NCBI GenBank assembly: GCA_947494705.1
Contig: CANLVN010000003.1
Coordinates: 62,001-126,000, forward strand
Direction of reading: 5' to 3'
Source of the DNA: an uncultured Erythrobacter sp.
Lineage (GTDB): Bacteria; Pseudomonadota; Alphaproteobacteria; Sphingomonadales; Sphingomonadaceae
DNA length: 64,000 nucleotides
Part shown: positions 32,265 through 41,656 of the stretch, piece by piece
Layout of the letters: each line of letters begins with the position of its first letter
Position numbering within the stretch: the first letter of the stretch is position 1
Made by a program: the position numbers and the translations under genes
Notes under the pieces: model-generated
What the model was told of the DNA's origin: nothing
What the model saw: the letters and a program-made list of their open reading frames with translations, nothing else
Databases searched by the model: none

Positions 32265-33100
32265 CAGATCGGTTCTCCTTCCCAAATCGGGATCGCCCGC
32301 CAGAAGTCCCACCACTCGACCCAGCTGCCGGTCATCAGCGTGCCGGAAATCACGATACAGATCGCGCTCCAGAACCCTGCGTTGAGGGCCAGGAACAGCC
32401 CGACGCGGTGAATGCCGAGCGTGCCGACCGAATATCCGATGAAGTCGCGGAAATAGCTGTCTTCATATTCGGGCGAGCGGACTTCGTTGCCTTCACCGGT
32501 ATTCACCGCCGAGAGCACCAAGCCGCCATGCAGGGCGAGCGCGAGGCAGTTCGTGAAGAAGAACGTGATCGCGAGCATGTGCACGGGATTGTAGTGGAAG
32601 TTCACGTAGTTGTAGCCCGTGTACGAAACCCAGTCGAGGTGCGACCAGATGCCGTACGGGAAGGCGTGACCCCATGCGCCCATCCAGAACGGACGGATCA
32701 CATTGAGGGTGATGAAGGCGAAGACCGCCACCGAGAAGGCTATCGGGATGTGATAGCTCATGCCCAGCTTGCGGCTGATCTCTGCCTGCCTCAACACCCA
32801 ACCGCTGAAGGCGAGGACCGCGCAGATCGTGATGACCTGGTGGTATCCCCCTTGCGAGAGTGGTGCGAAAGCGAGCCCGGCTTCTATCGGCGGTGGCTGG
32901 ATGTCGATAAGCCAGGGGTTGAGGGTCGGGCCCTGCGTGGCAGCGGCGAAGATCAATGCAGTGCCCAGAAGAGCGCTGATTGCCACCACTACACCGAAGA
33001 ATCCGACATAGAACGGCCCGACCCAAAAGTCGAAAAGGTCGCCGCCGATCAATGTGCCACCGCGCACGCGGTATTTCCGCTCAAAACTAAGGAGCGCCAT
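32264..33100 (-). CDS. pufL: Photosynthetic reaction centre L subunit
   Basis: This is the 278-aa L subunit, partner of PufM in the reaction-centre core. Seen: [20 protein letters not shown] at the start, [35 protein letters not shown] in two parts, [23 protein letters not shown] and [20 protein letters not shown], with conserved histidines for pigments and iron. The start at 33100 is the family start; a longer open frame upstream belongs to the intercistronic region. It is ATGA-coupled to pufM. Confidence 0.98.
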   Translation of the reverse strand: MALLSFERKYRVRGGTLIGGDLFDFWVGPFYVGFFGVVVAISALLGTALIFAAATQGPTLNPWLIDIQPPPIEAGLAFAPLSQGGYHQVITICAVLAFSGWVLRQAEISRKLGMSYHIPIAFSVAVFAFITLNVIRPFWMGAWGHAFPYGIWSHLDWVSYTGYNYVNFHYNPVHMLAITFFFTNCLALALHGGLVLSAVNTGEGNEVRSPEYEDSYFRDFIGYSVGTLGIHRVGLFLALNAGFWSAICIVISGTLMTGSWVEWWDFWRAIPIWEGEPI

Positions 33101-33161
33101 AGGTCCATCCTTCCCACCCCAAGGGCAGGTCATAGTTGTGCGTGTCGGTATGTGGGAGGCA

Positions 33162-33177
33162 GGCAGGCGAACCTGCC
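33162..33177 (-). promoter_or_regulatory. pufA-pufL intercistronic hairpin A
   Basis: GGCAGG and CCTGCC flank a CGAA loop, a perfect 6-bp stem. Together with hairpin B it lies in the 126-bp gap between pufA and pufL. In Rhodobacter, hairpins at this place stabilise the pufBA message against decay, giving excess LH1 over reaction centre. Confidence 0.55.
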
Positions 33178-33188
33178 CCCTCACGAGA

Positions 33189-33208
33189 TTTCCCTGTCAG
33201 TCGGGAAA
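33189..33208 (-). promoter_or_regulatory. pufA-pufL intercistronic hairpin B
   Basis: TTTCCC and GGGAAA flank an eight-base loop 18 bases after the pufA stop. It is the first structure an exonuclease degrading the pufBA segment from its 3' end would meet. There is no U-tract on the minus strand, so it is a stabiliser rather than a terminator. Confidence 0.5.
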
Positions 33209-33226
33209 GCCTACCGGATCAGCGGT

Positions 33227-33355
33227 TTAGCTGAGCCAGTTGTAGCTTTCGGTGCTGAGCAGGATGAAGTGAATCGTGAACGCGAGAACCGCGAGCCCCA
33301 CGTGGAGCGCAACGAGTGTCCGGCGAACATCGAAATGATGCCAAATCTTGTACAT
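33227..33355 (-). CDS. pufA: LH1 light-harvesting alpha polypeptide
   Basis: This is a 42-aa membrane peptide, [20 protein letters not shown] at the N-terminus, then [20 protein letters not shown] and a final LS. It has one transmembrane helix with the bacteriochlorophyll-ligand histidine in IHFILLST, a tryptophan near position 5 and the C-terminal YNW typical of LH1 alpha. AAGGAAA lies just before the ATG. Below usual gene-finder length limits, it is certain from sequence and position between pufB and pufL. No C-terminal processing site is evident. Confidence 0.95.
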   Translation of the reverse strand: MYKIWHHFDVRRTLVALHVGLAVLAFTIHFILLSTESYNWLS

Positions 33356-33393
33356 GATTGTTTCCTTGTTCCATTAGCATGTTCTGCCGGGAT

Positions 33394-33413
33394 GCATCCT
33401 GCGAACAGGGTGC
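33394..33413 (-). promoter_or_regulatory. Hairpin in the unusually long pufB-pufA spacer
   Basis: GCATCCTG and CAGGGTGC pair around a CGAA loop (8-bp stem with one G-U pair). It lies in an 89-bp spacer between pufB and pufA, where most purple bacteria have only about a dozen bases. It may affect pufA translation or message processing. Confidence 0.45.
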
Positions 33414-33444
33414 GGATCGCCGGCAAGTCAGGCGGTTTGGAAGA

Positions 33445-33606
33445 TCAGAGCGGAAGCCAGGGCTTGTTGATCCAGATGAGGACATGAGCGACTACCGCAA
33501 TTGCGACGTAGAGGCCGAAAGTGCCCATGAACGCGCCATGGATCTCTTTCGCTTCCTCGTCTGTCAGATACGTCCCCACGGTGGGGCGATCAGTCGGATC
33601 TGCCAT
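33445..33606 (-). CDS. pufB: LH1 light-harvesting beta polypeptide
   Basis: This is a 53-aa membrane peptide beginning MADPTDRPTVGTYLTDEEAK, with EIHGAFMGTFGLYVAIAVVA, the ligand histidine in AHVLIWINK, and the closing PWLPL. This is the LH1 beta pattern: HG about 18 residues before the ligand histidine, then W-x-x-PWLP. GGAGA precedes the ATG. It is the first puf structural gene; the 150-bp gap to bchZ contains no credible pufQ. Confidence 0.95.
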   Translation of the reverse strand: MADPTDRPTVGTYLTDEEAKEIHGAFMGTFGLYVAIAVVAHVLIWINKPWLPL

Positions 33607-33756
33607 TATAGTATCTCCATACATTTACATTGGAGCGGGAGCAGGATTGCCCCCGACGGTATCCGCGCGTGATCCCCCACGCAGAATGCGGATGCCCGAT
33701 ACATTCAGGCAAAACCTTGAGCCCGGCCGCGGCTGTCATCGAAGGTATTTGAGCGG

Positions 33757-35217
33757 TCATACGCCCTCCCTTTCGAGCAGCGCCTCGGCGAGGCAATCTT
33801 CGGATACTGTTTCGGCGCCCATTGCCCTCGCGGTCGCCTCGGCGGCGTCGCGCATGCGTTTGGCAGCGGAAATTCGTACGAGTACCGGCTGCTTCTCGAC
33901 CAGTTGATCGAGCCGCGTCTTGGCCTCTGTGTCCCATTGAATCTGGCGTTCGGCCCTGGCCGGAGTGGCCTCGCCCTTGTCCATCTCGGTGCCGAGCGGG
34001 AGGATGTGGAACAGCGCATCGAACAGCGCGTTGCAGACCTCCTGCACCAGGTAGGTCGCGCCCGAATAGCCCATGAAGGGCGTACCGATATGACGACGGA
34101 TCGCGGCACCGGGGAAGCTGGCGGGGATGAACTGGCCTTGCGGCCCGTGTGCGCTGCCGCCTGCCTCGGCCATATACATGCGCTCGTTATAGGAGCCGAA
34201 CATGACCAGCGGCGGGTTTGCATGGATGGCCGCGCGCACTTCGTCATTGACCGGTTTGACGCCGGCGCAGCGCGAGAAACTCAGCGCGCAGGGCAGGCCC
34301 ATGTCGTCTTCGAGGAAGTGACGGATGCCGCGCGCATAGGTCTCGTTCGCGACGATGCCGAAACTGGCGGTCGCAAAGAAATCCTGCGTGACGCTGCGCC
34401 ACAGGTCCCATAGCGGTTTGATCGTGGTGTGCTTTTCACGCTCGATGAAGGGTTCGGGGTCAAGCCCCAGCTCTTCGCCCAGAGCGCGCAAGAACTTGGT
34501 GGTCTGCGACAGGCCGACGGGCGCCTGGAAATAGGGCCGTTCGAGCGTTTCGCACAGATTGCGGCCGAACTCGCGATACATGCAGACATTGGCGTCAGCC
34601 ATGCCCAGCTTGCGGATGTCAGCGAGGTGGCAGCCCAGCGGGAAGACCACGCCGACTTCTGCGCCGATTCCTTCGACCATGCGGCGGATTTCCGCGAGGT
34701 CGGATGGCATGTTGAACATACCGTAGGACGGGCCGATGATGTTGACGACGGGCTTTTCGCCTTCCTTGCGGGCCTTGACCTGCGGGGTCTTCTTCGGCCC
34801 GAACTCGGTCCATAGCCAGGTCAGCGCGCGGTCGGCGCTCTGCCATTGATCCTCGTCGATCGTGCGCGGCAGGAACCGCTTGATATTGGTGCCTTCGGGC
34901 GTAACGCCGCCGCCGATCATCTCGGCGATGGAGCCGGTCACGACGACCGCCGGCAGTTCGGGGTCGAGCGTTTCCCATGCGCGCTTCATCGCGCCTTCGG
35001 TGCCGGTCTTGCCCAGCTCTTCCTCACCCAACCCGGTGACCACGATGGGCAGTTCATGCGGGGGGAGGGCATCGGTGTAGTGCAGCACGCTGGTGACGGG
35101 CAGGTTCTCGCATCCGACGGGTCCGTCGATGATGACCTGCAGGCCCTTCACCGCGGTAAAGACATAGGTCGCGCCCCAATAGCCTCCGGCGCGGTCATGA
35201 TCGAGGACGAGGGTCAT
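33757..35217 (-). CDS. bchZ: Chlorophyllide a reductase subunit Z
   Basis: This is the 486-aa NifK-like subunit of chlorophyllide a oxidoreductase, which reduces ring B to give the bacteriochlorin. Seen: [78 protein letters not shown] and [26 protein letters not shown]. The start at 35217 overlaps the bchY stop as ATGA. Confidence 0.97.
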   Translation of the reverse strand: MTLVLDHDRAGGYWGATYVFTAVKGLQVIIDGPVGCENLPVTSVLHYTDALPPHELPIVVTGLGEEELGKTGTEGAMKRAWETLDPELPAVVVTGSIAEMIGGGVTPEGTNIKRFLPRTIDEDQWQSADRALTWLWTEFGPKKTPQVKARKEGEKPVVNIIGPSYGMFNMPSDLAEIRRMVEGIGAEVGVVFPLGCHLADIRKLGMADANVCMYREFGRNLCETLERPYFQAPVGLSQTTKFLRALGEELGLDPEPFIEREKHTTIKPLWDLWRSVTQDFFATASFGIVANETYARGIRHFLEDDMGLPCALSFSRCAGVKPVNDEVRAAIHANPPLVMFGSYNERMYMAEAGGSAHGPQGQFIPASFPGAAIRRHIGTPFMGYSGATYLVQEVCNALFDALFHILPLGTEMDKGEATPARAERQIQWDTEAKTRLDQLVEKQPVLVRISAAKRMRDAAEATARAMGAETVSEDCLAEALLEREGV

Positions 35218-36752
35218 GTGCCCACCGCCTCGGCGGCCTTGCGCGCCGCTTCGTTGAGGGCCGCATATTTCTTGCGGAACTTGGGCCGGTCGACGGGGGT
35301 GTCTTCCCACACGCCGACTGCGTGGCCTTCGCCAACGCCTTCGAAGAAGTCGCGCATATTGTCGAAGCGCGCCTTGTTGCCGATCGCCGCGTTGACGACG
35401 GTCGCGAGGCTACCTGCACCCGCCGGACCCATCAGGGGCCGCGCGGAGATGAGGTTGGTGAAGTAAAGCGCAGGGATCGCCTTCGCCTTCGCATGCTGCA
35501 CCACCGGGGTGGTGCCGATGGCGAGGTCGGGGCGGAACTCTTCGACCGCGGCGATGTCCTCTTCGAGGCTGGCGCGGAAATTGACGTGGATGCCGCGCGC
35601 TTCGAGCCATTCGCGGTCGGCGTCGGACCACTTGGTCTTCGGGCAGGCAGAGCCGACATAGCGCACATCGGCGCCGCTCTCGACCAGCAGCCGCGCGACC
35701 AGCAGTTCGGAGCCTTCATAGCCGGAAACGGTGATTCGGCCCTTGATCGGCATTTGCGACAGCGCGCCTGTGCAAGCGCCGATCATGGCGTTCTTCACGC
35801 CGTCGACCTTGTCCTGTGGCAGGCCGAGCGTATCGCCGACGCTTTGAAGCCAGGCCGCTGTGCCATCCGCGCCGACCGGAGCCGAGCCGATGATCGGGCG
35901 ACCGGCATGTTCGAATTCGCGGATACTCGCGGTGTAGAAGGGATGGATCGCAGCAACCGCCGCGCAATCCAGCGCCGAATAGAGTTCACGCCATTCGCGT
36001 GTGGGCACGACCGGCCCGGCAGCAAGGCCGAGCGGTTCGAGCATTTGCCCGATCACCACCGGGTCGGCCGGGAACATCTCGCCCAGCAGGGTGATGGTCG
36101 GTTTGTCGGTGCGCGTAGTCGGCGCGGCAACGGGGCCTTCTACAGCCTCTTCGCGCGCATATTTGAGCATTGCGCCCGCCAGTACGTCCTTGGCTTCGGC
36201 GTGTGTCGGAATACCGAAGCCGGGCACATCGATACCGATGATGCGCACGCCGTCTATCTGCTTGGGCAGCAGGCGCAGCGGCACGCCGCTGGCGGTGGGA
36301 ACGCACAGATTGGTGACGACGATGGCGTCGTAGTCCTTGGGGTCGGCGAGATCCTCGACCGCTTCCTTGATGTCCTCGAACAGCTTGCCGGTGACGAGCG
36401 TCTCGGAGCTGAACGGCACGTAGCCGACGGTCCGACGCGCACCGTAGAAATGCGAGGTGAAGGTAAGACCATAAACGCAGCAGGCGCTGCCCGAGAGTAC
36501 GGTCGCGGTGCGCTTCATGCGAAGGCCGACGCGCAGGCTCCCGAAGGCAGGGCACATGCTCTGCGGCTGGTCATGCGGGCCAACGGGATAGTCGGCTTCG
36601 TACTGGTCGAGCACGTCGCTCTTGCCCGCCTTGCGCGCAGCATCCTTCATCGTGGCTGTCGACGAGCAGCCGCCTTCAGCCGCGCCCATGTCGAGCGTGT
36701 CGGGTTTGCGCGTCGCAGTTTCCTGGGCGTTCGAGGCGGGAAGGTCACTCAT
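35214..36752 (-). CDS. bchY: Chlorophyllide a reductase subunit Y
   Basis: This is the 512-aa NifD-like catalytic partner of BchZ. Recognisable segments are [42 protein letters not shown] in two parts, [36 protein letters not shown] and [20 protein letters not shown]. The conserved cysteines in the first part bind the shared 4Fe-4S cluster. The N-terminal 45 residues are a polar extension. ATGA junctions exist with both bchX and bchZ. Confidence 0.97.
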   Translation of the reverse strand: MSDLPASNAQETATRKPDTLDMGAAEGGCSSTATMKDAARKAGKSDVLDQYEADYPVGPHDQPQSMCPAFGSLRVGLRMKRTATVLSGSACCVYGLTFTSHFYGARRTVGYVPFSSETLVTGKLFEDIKEAVEDLADPKDYDAIVVTNLCVPTASGVPLRLLPKQIDGVRIIGIDVPGFGIPTHAEAKDVLAGAMLKYAREEAVEGPVAAPTTRTDKPTITLLGEMFPADPVVIGQMLEPLGLAAGPVVPTREWRELYSALDCAAVAAIHPFYTASIREFEHAGRPIIGSAPVGADGTAAWLQSVGDTLGLPQDKVDGVKNAMIGACTGALSQMPIKGRITVSGYEGSELLVARLLVESGADVRYVGSACPKTKWSDADREWLEARGIHVNFRASLEEDIAAVEEFRPDLAIGTTPVVQHAKAKAIPALYFTNLISARPLMGPAGAGSLATVVNAAIGNKARFDNMRDFFEGVGEGHAVGVWEDTPVDRPKFRKKYAALNEAARKAAEAVGT

Positions 36753-37738
36753 GCGTCGTCGTACACGACCTCCAGCGAAGGCTTTTCTTCGTAAGAGCCG
36801 CCGCGCATATCGGCCTGTGTGGCCGGGATCAGTTCGACGTTCGCGCCGGTTTCGTCCGCGCTGAACAGGTTCAGCAACCCGTCCTGGTCGAGCGGTGCGG
36901 GTTGGCGCGGCGGGGCTTCGGCGACGTTGATCGCCAGTTCCTCGAAGAGGCTTGCCCATTGACCGCCGGGCAGTCCGATAATCTGGTAATTCGCGCTCTT
37001 GCGACGGATATCTTCATCCGCCGGGATAGCGGTCAGGACCGGGATGCCGACTGCGTCCGCGAAGGCGTGGGCCTCACCCGTGCCGTCATCCTTGTTCACG
37101 ATCATGCCGGCCACGCCGACATTGCCGCCCATCTTGCGGAAATATTCGACCGCGTGGCAGACATTGTTCGCGACATAGAGCGATTGCAGGTCGTTCGAGC
37201 CGACCACGATCACCTTCTGGCACATGTCGCGCGCGATCGGCAGGCCGAAGCCGCCACACACCACGTCACCCAGAAAGTCGAGTAGGACGTAGTCGAAGCC
37301 CCATTCGTGAAAGCCGAGCTTTTCGAGCAGTTCGAAACCGTGAATGATCCCGCGACCACCGCATCCGCGGCCCACTTCAGGGCCGCCAAGCTCCATCGCG
37401 AAGACACCGTCGCGCTGAAAGCACACATCCTCGATGGTGACGTCTTCGCCAGCGAGTTTTTTCTTCGAGGAGGTCTCGATGATCGTGGGACAGGACTTGC
37501 CGCCAAACAGCAGGCTGGTCGTGTCCGACTTGGGGTCGCAGCCGATAAGCAGCACGCGCTTGCCCTGCTGCGCCATCATGTAGCTGAGGTTGGACAGCGC
37601 GAAGCTCTTGCCCGAGCCGCCCTTGCCGTAGATTGCAATGACCTGCGTTTCCTTGGTCACTTCGCCGGTGTGGACGGGATCGGGTTCCTGCGCGGCTTCG
37701 TCGCGCAATGCCTGGTCCTGTGTTTCGAGCATAGTCAT
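36749..37738 (-). CDS. bchX: Chlorophyllide a reductase iron-sulfur ATP-binding subunit X
   Basis: This is the 329-aa NifH-like electron donor to BchYZ. The P-loop is YGKGGSGKSFALSN (about residues 37-50) and the cluster cysteines are C126 (EVGRGCGGRG) and C161 (LGDVVCGGF). GCDPKSDTTSLLFGG and the C-terminal acidic tail SLEVVYDDA are typical. The start at 37738 overlaps the bchC stop as ATGA; another ATG lies six bases further on. Confidence 0.97.
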   Translation of the reverse strand: MTMLETQDQALRDEAAQEPDPVHTGEVTKETQVIAIYGKGGSGKSFALSNLSYMMAQQGKRVLLIGCDPKSDTTSLLFGGKSCPTIIETSSKKKLAGEDVTIEDVCFQRDGVFAMELGGPEVGRGCGGRGIIHGFELLEKLGFHEWGFDYVLLDFLGDVVCGGFGLPIARDMCQKVIVVGSNDLQSLYVANNVCHAVEYFRKMGGNVGVAGMIVNKDDGTGEAHAFADAVGIPVLTAIPADEDIRRKSANYQIIGLPGGQWASLFEELAINVAEAPPRQPAPLDQDGLLNLFSADETGANVELIPATQADMRGGSYEEKPSLEVVYDDA

Positions 37739-38670
37739 GCAGCTTCGCTCCAATCGAGAACCATTTTGAGACAATCTGGATCGCTGAAAGCCTGCGGATA
37801 GGCTTCTGCGGCGCGGCTTGCGGGGCTGTGGTCCGTGATCAGCCCGGCAAGGTCGAGCCCGCCGCTGTCGATAAGCGCAAGGGTCTGCGCGAGGTCGTAA
37901 GGTTGCCATTCCGCGGCGACGCGAAGATGCGCTTCCTTCATGAAGGCGGGCGCAAAGGCGAAATTGATGCGGCTGGAATAGAAGCCGGCCAGCGTGATCT
38001 CGCCGCCCTTGGTGAGCCTGCCCACCAGTTCGTCGAGGATGCCCGCATCGCCGCTCGCATCGTAGATAGAGCGGTAGTCGCGGCGCGCATCGGCCTCAGC
38101 CGTGGTGACGGTGTAGCCGGCGGAACCATCGCAGCGCGCGGCGCTCTTTTCCCAAACGGTGGGGGCAGGTGCGCCGGTGGCGATGGTCAGCCGCGCAAGC
38201 AGACGACCCAACACGCCATGTCCGATGATAAGGTCGGGCGCTGCACCGCCATTGATGGCATGAAGCGCCGTCGCGCAGAGCGCGCAAAGCACGCCGTCAG
38301 AGCCGAGCCGTTCGGGCACGGGCATTGCGCGGGCCGAAGGCAGGACGAGCGTTCGCGCGGTACCGCCGAACAGTCCGCGCGCATCGGCAAAACAATTCGA
38401 ACCGGGCACGAAAACCCATTCGCCGACGCGCTTTGTCACGTCCTTGCCCGCATCGACGATCCGCCCGACCGACTCGTAGCCGGGAACCAGCGGGTAACCC
38501 ATTCCGGGAAAATCGGGCATCTGCCCTGTCCATAGGAGTTTTTCGGTGCCCGAGCTGATCCCGCTCCAGGCGATCTCGACAACGACATCGTTCGGACCGA
38601 CCGGATTGAGCTCGAGTTCGCCGAGCGCCAAGCGCTCAGGTCCTTCGAGTATCACGGCCAGTGTGTGCAT
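37735..38670 (-). CDS. bchC: Bacteriochlorophyllide a dehydrogenase
   Basis: This is a 311-aa medium-chain dehydrogenase-like enzyme that oxidises the 3-hydroxyethyl group made by BchF to the acetyl group of bacteriochlorophyll a. Seen: WSGISSGTEKLLWTGQMPDFPGMGYPLVPGYESVG in sections, GEWVFVPGSNCF, IIGHGVLGRLLARL (nucleotide-binding) and WEKSAARCDGSAGYTV. It is the first gene after the 146-bp crtF-bchC gap, which carries a PpsR operator. Confidence 0.95.
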   Translation of the reverse strand: MHTLAVILEGPERLALGELELNPVGPNDVVVEIAWSGISSGTEKLLWTGQMPDFPGMGYPLVPGYESVGRIVDAGKDVTKRVGEWVFVPGSNCFADARGLFGGTARTLVLPSARAMPVPERLGSDGVLCALCATALHAINGGAAPDLIIGHGVLGRLLARLTIATGAPAPTVWEKSAARCDGSAGYTVTTAEADARRDYRSIYDASGDAGILDELVGRLTKGGEITLAGFYSSRINFAFAPAFMKEAHLRVAAEWQPYDLAQTLALIDSGGLDLAGLITDHSPASRAAEAYPQAFSDPDCLKMVLDWSEAA

Positions 38671-38756
38671 CGTTGCCTCAACTCCCCTTGAGCGAACTCT
38701 CTTCCGGCCAGTGTTGCGACTCGTGCAACGCTCTTGGGATGGTTTCGCTCATCCGT

Positions 38757-38785
38757 GTGCTACGCCTTACAAGTCAAAGTGTCAA
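38757..38785 (-). promoter_or_regulatory. Promoter of bchCXYZ-puf with -35 in the PpsR site
   Basis: On the minus strand TTGACA (38785-38780), a 17-base spacer and TAGCAC (38762-38757) precede bchC. The -35 is the downstream half of the operator at 38780-38797, the same architecture as at bchF and bchG. Confidence 0.5.
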
Positions 38786-38797
38786 ACAAAGCGGACA
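38780..38797. promoter_or_regulatory. PpsR/CrtJ operator upstream of bchC
   Basis: TGTCAAACAAAGCGGACA is a perfect TGT-N12-ACA site in the crtF-bchC gap, the location of the classic bchC operator in Rhodobacter. The gap also gives crtF its 3' end. Confidence 0.82.
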
Positions 38798-38816
38798 CTG
38801 TCCCATGTCAATTCTG

Positions 38817-39953
38817 TCAGGCAGTCGCGACGACGATGCTGGCGTTGACCGGTTGGGGGGTGTCGATCGCCCGTGTGCGTGCGAATCCTGCTGTGCGCGC
38901 CATCTGGGCGATTTCGTCGCGCGAGCGCGGGCGGCCCGATCCCATCGCCCATAGGTAGAGGCCGAAAAACGCCTCACCCATGCCCTCTGCGCCGGGCGCG
39001 CGAGCCATCGGTTCGGCAATCACGAGCTGGGCACCGGGGGCCAGCCTCCTGTGGATATTCGCGAGCAGGTTGGCGGCCGGTTCATCGTCGTGGTCGTGCA
39101 GGATCCGCACGAGGCTGACGAAGTCGTAGCCTGCGGGAATTTCGTCTTCGAAGAAATTTCCCGGATGCGCAGCGACCCTGTCGTCGCCGAAGCGGTCTCG
39201 CAGGATCTGCCCGCCGGTTTCGGCGACTTCGGGCAGGTCGAACAGGCCGAGGTGCAGGCTTGGAAAAGCCTCCCCCATTCGGGAGAGGAAGGCGCCGTGT
39301 CCGCCACCGACATCAAGCAGCCGCGCCCCTTGCGGAAAGGCGAAGCTCGCCAGCACCTGATCGGCGACGAAGCCCTGCGAAGCGGCCATCAGCTCGGAAT
39401 ATTCGCGCGTGTCCTCGCCGCGCTGGGCGGCGCCGTGAAGCGCCCCGGCATAGGACCAGTATCGCGAGAGCGCAGTCGGTTCGCGCCGGTCGGCCTTCAG
39501 CAGGGCGAGCGGATCGGCGAGGTCGGCATAGAGCAGGCGGTGGTGGCGGATCATCGCCTGCGCGCCTTCATCCGCCGCCAAGACCGCGCCCGCTTCGCCG
39601 AGCATCCAGTGGTCGGCTGCGGGTTCTTCGGTGAGGTCCAGGGCCCGGGCTGCGCGCAGCAGGGTCAATGTCGCCGCTTCGCTGAGGCCGAGTCGCGCGG
39701 CGATCTCACTCGCGCCCAGCACAGTTTCGGCGCGCAGCAGGTCGAACAGCCCGCTCTCCACACAGGCGCGCAGAGTCTGTGAATAGGTAAAGCCTGCAAG
39801 GATATCGAAAGCCTGTCCCGCGCGGGTCGTGGCGATGCGCCGGATCAGCGGGAGTTTCGCCGCCCAATGCTGAAAGCGCGGAGAGGCAAAGACGCGGTTG
39901 CGGCGCGCCACATAGCGCAGCTTCCACGATGAAAGATCGCGGCTGTCGCTCAC
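38817..39953 (-). CDS. crtF: Demethylspheroidene/hydroxyneurosporene O-methyltransferase
   Basis: This is a 378-aa SAM-dependent methyltransferase that makes the methoxy end group of spheroidene-series carotenoids. There is an N-terminal winged-helix dimerisation domain (VESGLFDLLRAETVLGASEIAARLGLSEAA in part). The SAM-binding LLDVGGGHGAFLSRM lies near residue 217 and the catalytic-type LVRILHDHDDEPA follows. The apparent start is GTG at 39953, with no clear ribosome site. It reads toward bchC, the same order as in Rhodobacter. Confidence 0.92.
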   Translation of the reverse strand: MSDSRDLSSWKLRYVARRNRVFASPRFQHWAAKLPLIRRIATTRAGQAFDILAGFTYSQTLRACVESGLFDLLRAETVLGASEIAARLGLSEAATLTLLRAARALDLTEEPAADHWMLGEAGAVLAADEGAQAMIRHHRLLYADLADPLALLKADRREPTALSRYWSYAGALHGAAQRGEDTREYSELMAASQGFVADQVLASFAFPQGARLLDVGGGHGAFLSRMGEAFPSLHLGLFDLPEVAETGGQILRDRFGDDRVAAHPGNFFEDEIPAGYDFVSLVRILHDHDDEPAANLLANIHRRLAPGAQLVIAEPMARAPGAEGMGEAFFGLYLWAMGSGRPRSRDEIAQMARTAGFARTRAIDTPQPVNASIVVATA

Positions 39954-39980
39954 GGCTTTTGGCTGGCTTTACAGAACATA

Positions 39981-39998
39981 TGTCAAAATGATTGGACA
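39981..39998. promoter_or_regulatory. PpsR/CrtJ operator between crtF and crtD
   Basis: TGTCAAAATGATTGGACA is a perfect TGT-N12-ACA palindrome in the 128-bp divergent gap. On the minus strand its end reads TTGACA, 27 bases before the crtF start, so it can control crtF; it may also control crtD on the plus strand. Confidence 0.82.
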
Positions 39999-40081
39999 GA
40001 TGCTACACTCCCGTCAATCATATTGTCCTGCGAGTCCCGATTACGGGCCGTTCGCGAGGAGAGGGGAGGACGGCCACGCGC

Positions 40082-41656
40082 ATGCCCGCGAAGATCGTCA
40101 TTATCGGTGCCGGGATCGGCGGGCTGGCAAGTGCCGCCCGGCTTGCCGCGCGCGGAATGGATGTGACCGTCGTCGAGAAAGAGCCCGAAGTCGGCGGCAA
40201 GGCGCGCCGCGTCCTTGTCGGCGGCCACGAGGTCGCAGGCGGCCCCACGGTCTTCACCATGCGCGACGTTTTCGATCAGCTTTTCCGCGAGTGCGGAACG
40301 CGGCTCGAAGATCATGTTCGCATCCGCCGCTCAGAAGTCATCGCCCGCCACGCCTGGGGCGAAGGGGAGCGACTCGACCTTTTCGCCGACCCGTTGCGTA
40401 GCGAGGAAGCCATAGGCGACTTTGCCGGGGCCGAGCAGGCGCGCCTTTATCGCGAGTTCAGGGCCACCGCCCGGCGCATCCACGATATCCTGGACGAACC
40501 GATGATGCGCGGCGACAACGTTTCCAGTCCCCTGCCTCTGTTGTGGCGTATCGGGCTGAGCCGCGTGGGCGACTTCGCCGCGATGCGCCCGCACCAGTCG
40601 ATGTGGAGCGCGCTGGGCGAGTTCTTCCCCGATCCGCGCCTGCGCCAGCTGTTCGGGCGCTACGCCACCTATTGCGGCTCGTCCCCGTTCAGCGCGCCGG
40701 CCACCTTGATGCTGATCGCGCATGTGGAGGCGAAGGGCGTGTGGGTGATCGATGGCGGCATCCATGCGCTTGCCCTTGCCTTGCGCCGGTTGGCCGAAAG
40801 CAAGGGCGCGAGGTTTGAAACCGGCACGTCGGTCGCGGAAATCCTGACCGAGCGCAGGCGCGGTGCGCGCGGTGTGCGGCTGGCCAATGGCGAGCGGTTC
40901 GAGGCGGACGCGGTGGTCTGCAACGCCGATCCCAATGCCATCTCGCAGGGAAAGTTCGGTCCGATGGGCGCGCGCGCGGTCGCTGGCCTGCCGCCCGAGA
41001 AGCGCTCGCTATCGGCGATGGTGTGGTTCGCCCATGCGCGCTGCGAAGGCTTCGACCTGACCCATCACAACGTTTTCTTCTCGCGCGATTACCGACGCGA
41101 GTTCGACGAGATCGCCAGCGGAAAGCCGCCATCCGAGCCGACCGTTTATCTGTGCGCGCAGGACCGCGGCGCACACCAGAACGATGCCGCGAACCTCGTC
41201 GATGGCCGACGAGAGCGCATCCAGGTCATCGTCAATGCGCCCGCCAACGGCGACACCCACACCTATTCACCCGAGGAGAAAGAGCGATGCACAGCCCATA
41301 TGAAAGGGACGCTGGAACGCTGCGGCCTGACGCTGGAGCCGGACATGGAGCAACAGCTCGCCAGCCCGAACGAATGGGAGGCGCTGTTCCCGGCCACCGG
41401 CGGGGCTCTCTATGGTCGAGCGTCGCACGGCTCGGCGGCATCCTTCCTGAGACAGGGGCCGCGCACGCGGATGCCGGGGCTGTATTGCGCAGGCGGAGCG
41501 ACTCACCCTTCGGCCGGGGTTCCGATGGCCGCCTTGTCCGGGCTGCTGGCGGCGAGCAAAGTCGAACAGGACCTCGCTTCGACATGGCAATCGAACCGGG
41601 TGGCTATGCCTGGTGGTATATCGACGCGATCAGCGCGGACGGGCGCCACGGGCTGA
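40082..41656 (+). CDS. crtD: Hydroxyneurosporene/methoxyneurosporene 3,4-desaturase
   Basis: This is a 524-aa FAD-dependent carotenoid desaturase of the CrtI/CrtD family. The FAD motif is IVIIGAGIGGLASAARLAARG followed by VVEKEPEVGGKARR, and the C-terminal signature is LYCAGGATHPSAGVPMAALSG. CrtD rather than CrtI is indicated by position between crtF and crtC and by family segments such as GRYATYCGSSPFSAPATLML and GGIHALALALRRLAE. Its last 73 bases overlap crtC, and the final 20 residues (SNRVAMPGGISTRSARTGATG region) look poorly conserved. Confidence 0.9.
   Translation: MPAKIVIIGAGIGGLASAARLAARGMDVTVVEKEPEVGGKARRVLVGGHEVAGGPTVFTMRDVFDQLFRECGTRLEDHVRIRRSEVIARHAWGEGERLDLFADPLRSEEAIGDFAGAEQARLYREFRATARRIHDILDEPMMRGDNVSSPLPLLWRIGLSRVGDFAAMRPHQSMWSALGEFFPDPRLRQLFGRYATYCGSSPFSAPATLMLIAHVEAKGVWVIDGGIHALALALRRLAESKGARFETGTSVAEILTERRRGARGVRLANGERFEADAVVCNADPNAISQGKFGPMGARAVAGLPPEKRSLSAMVWFAHARCEGFDLTHHNVFFSRDYRREFDEIASGKPPSEPTVYLCAQDRGAHQNDAANLVDGRRERIQVIVNAPANGDTHTYSPEEKERCTAHMKGTLERCGLTLEPDMEQQLASPNEWEALFPATGGALYGRASHGSAASFLRQGPRTRMPGLYCAGGATHPSAGVPMAALSGLLAASKVEQDLASTWQSNRVAMPGGISTRSARTGATG

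Noticed and set aside
33590..33760. Short frame starting in an ATGA overlap with the bchZ stop, in the place where pufQ occurs in Rhodobacter
   Set aside because: The about 56-aa translation is not hydrophobic, shows no PufQ features and runs into the pufB start. The overlap is probably chance.
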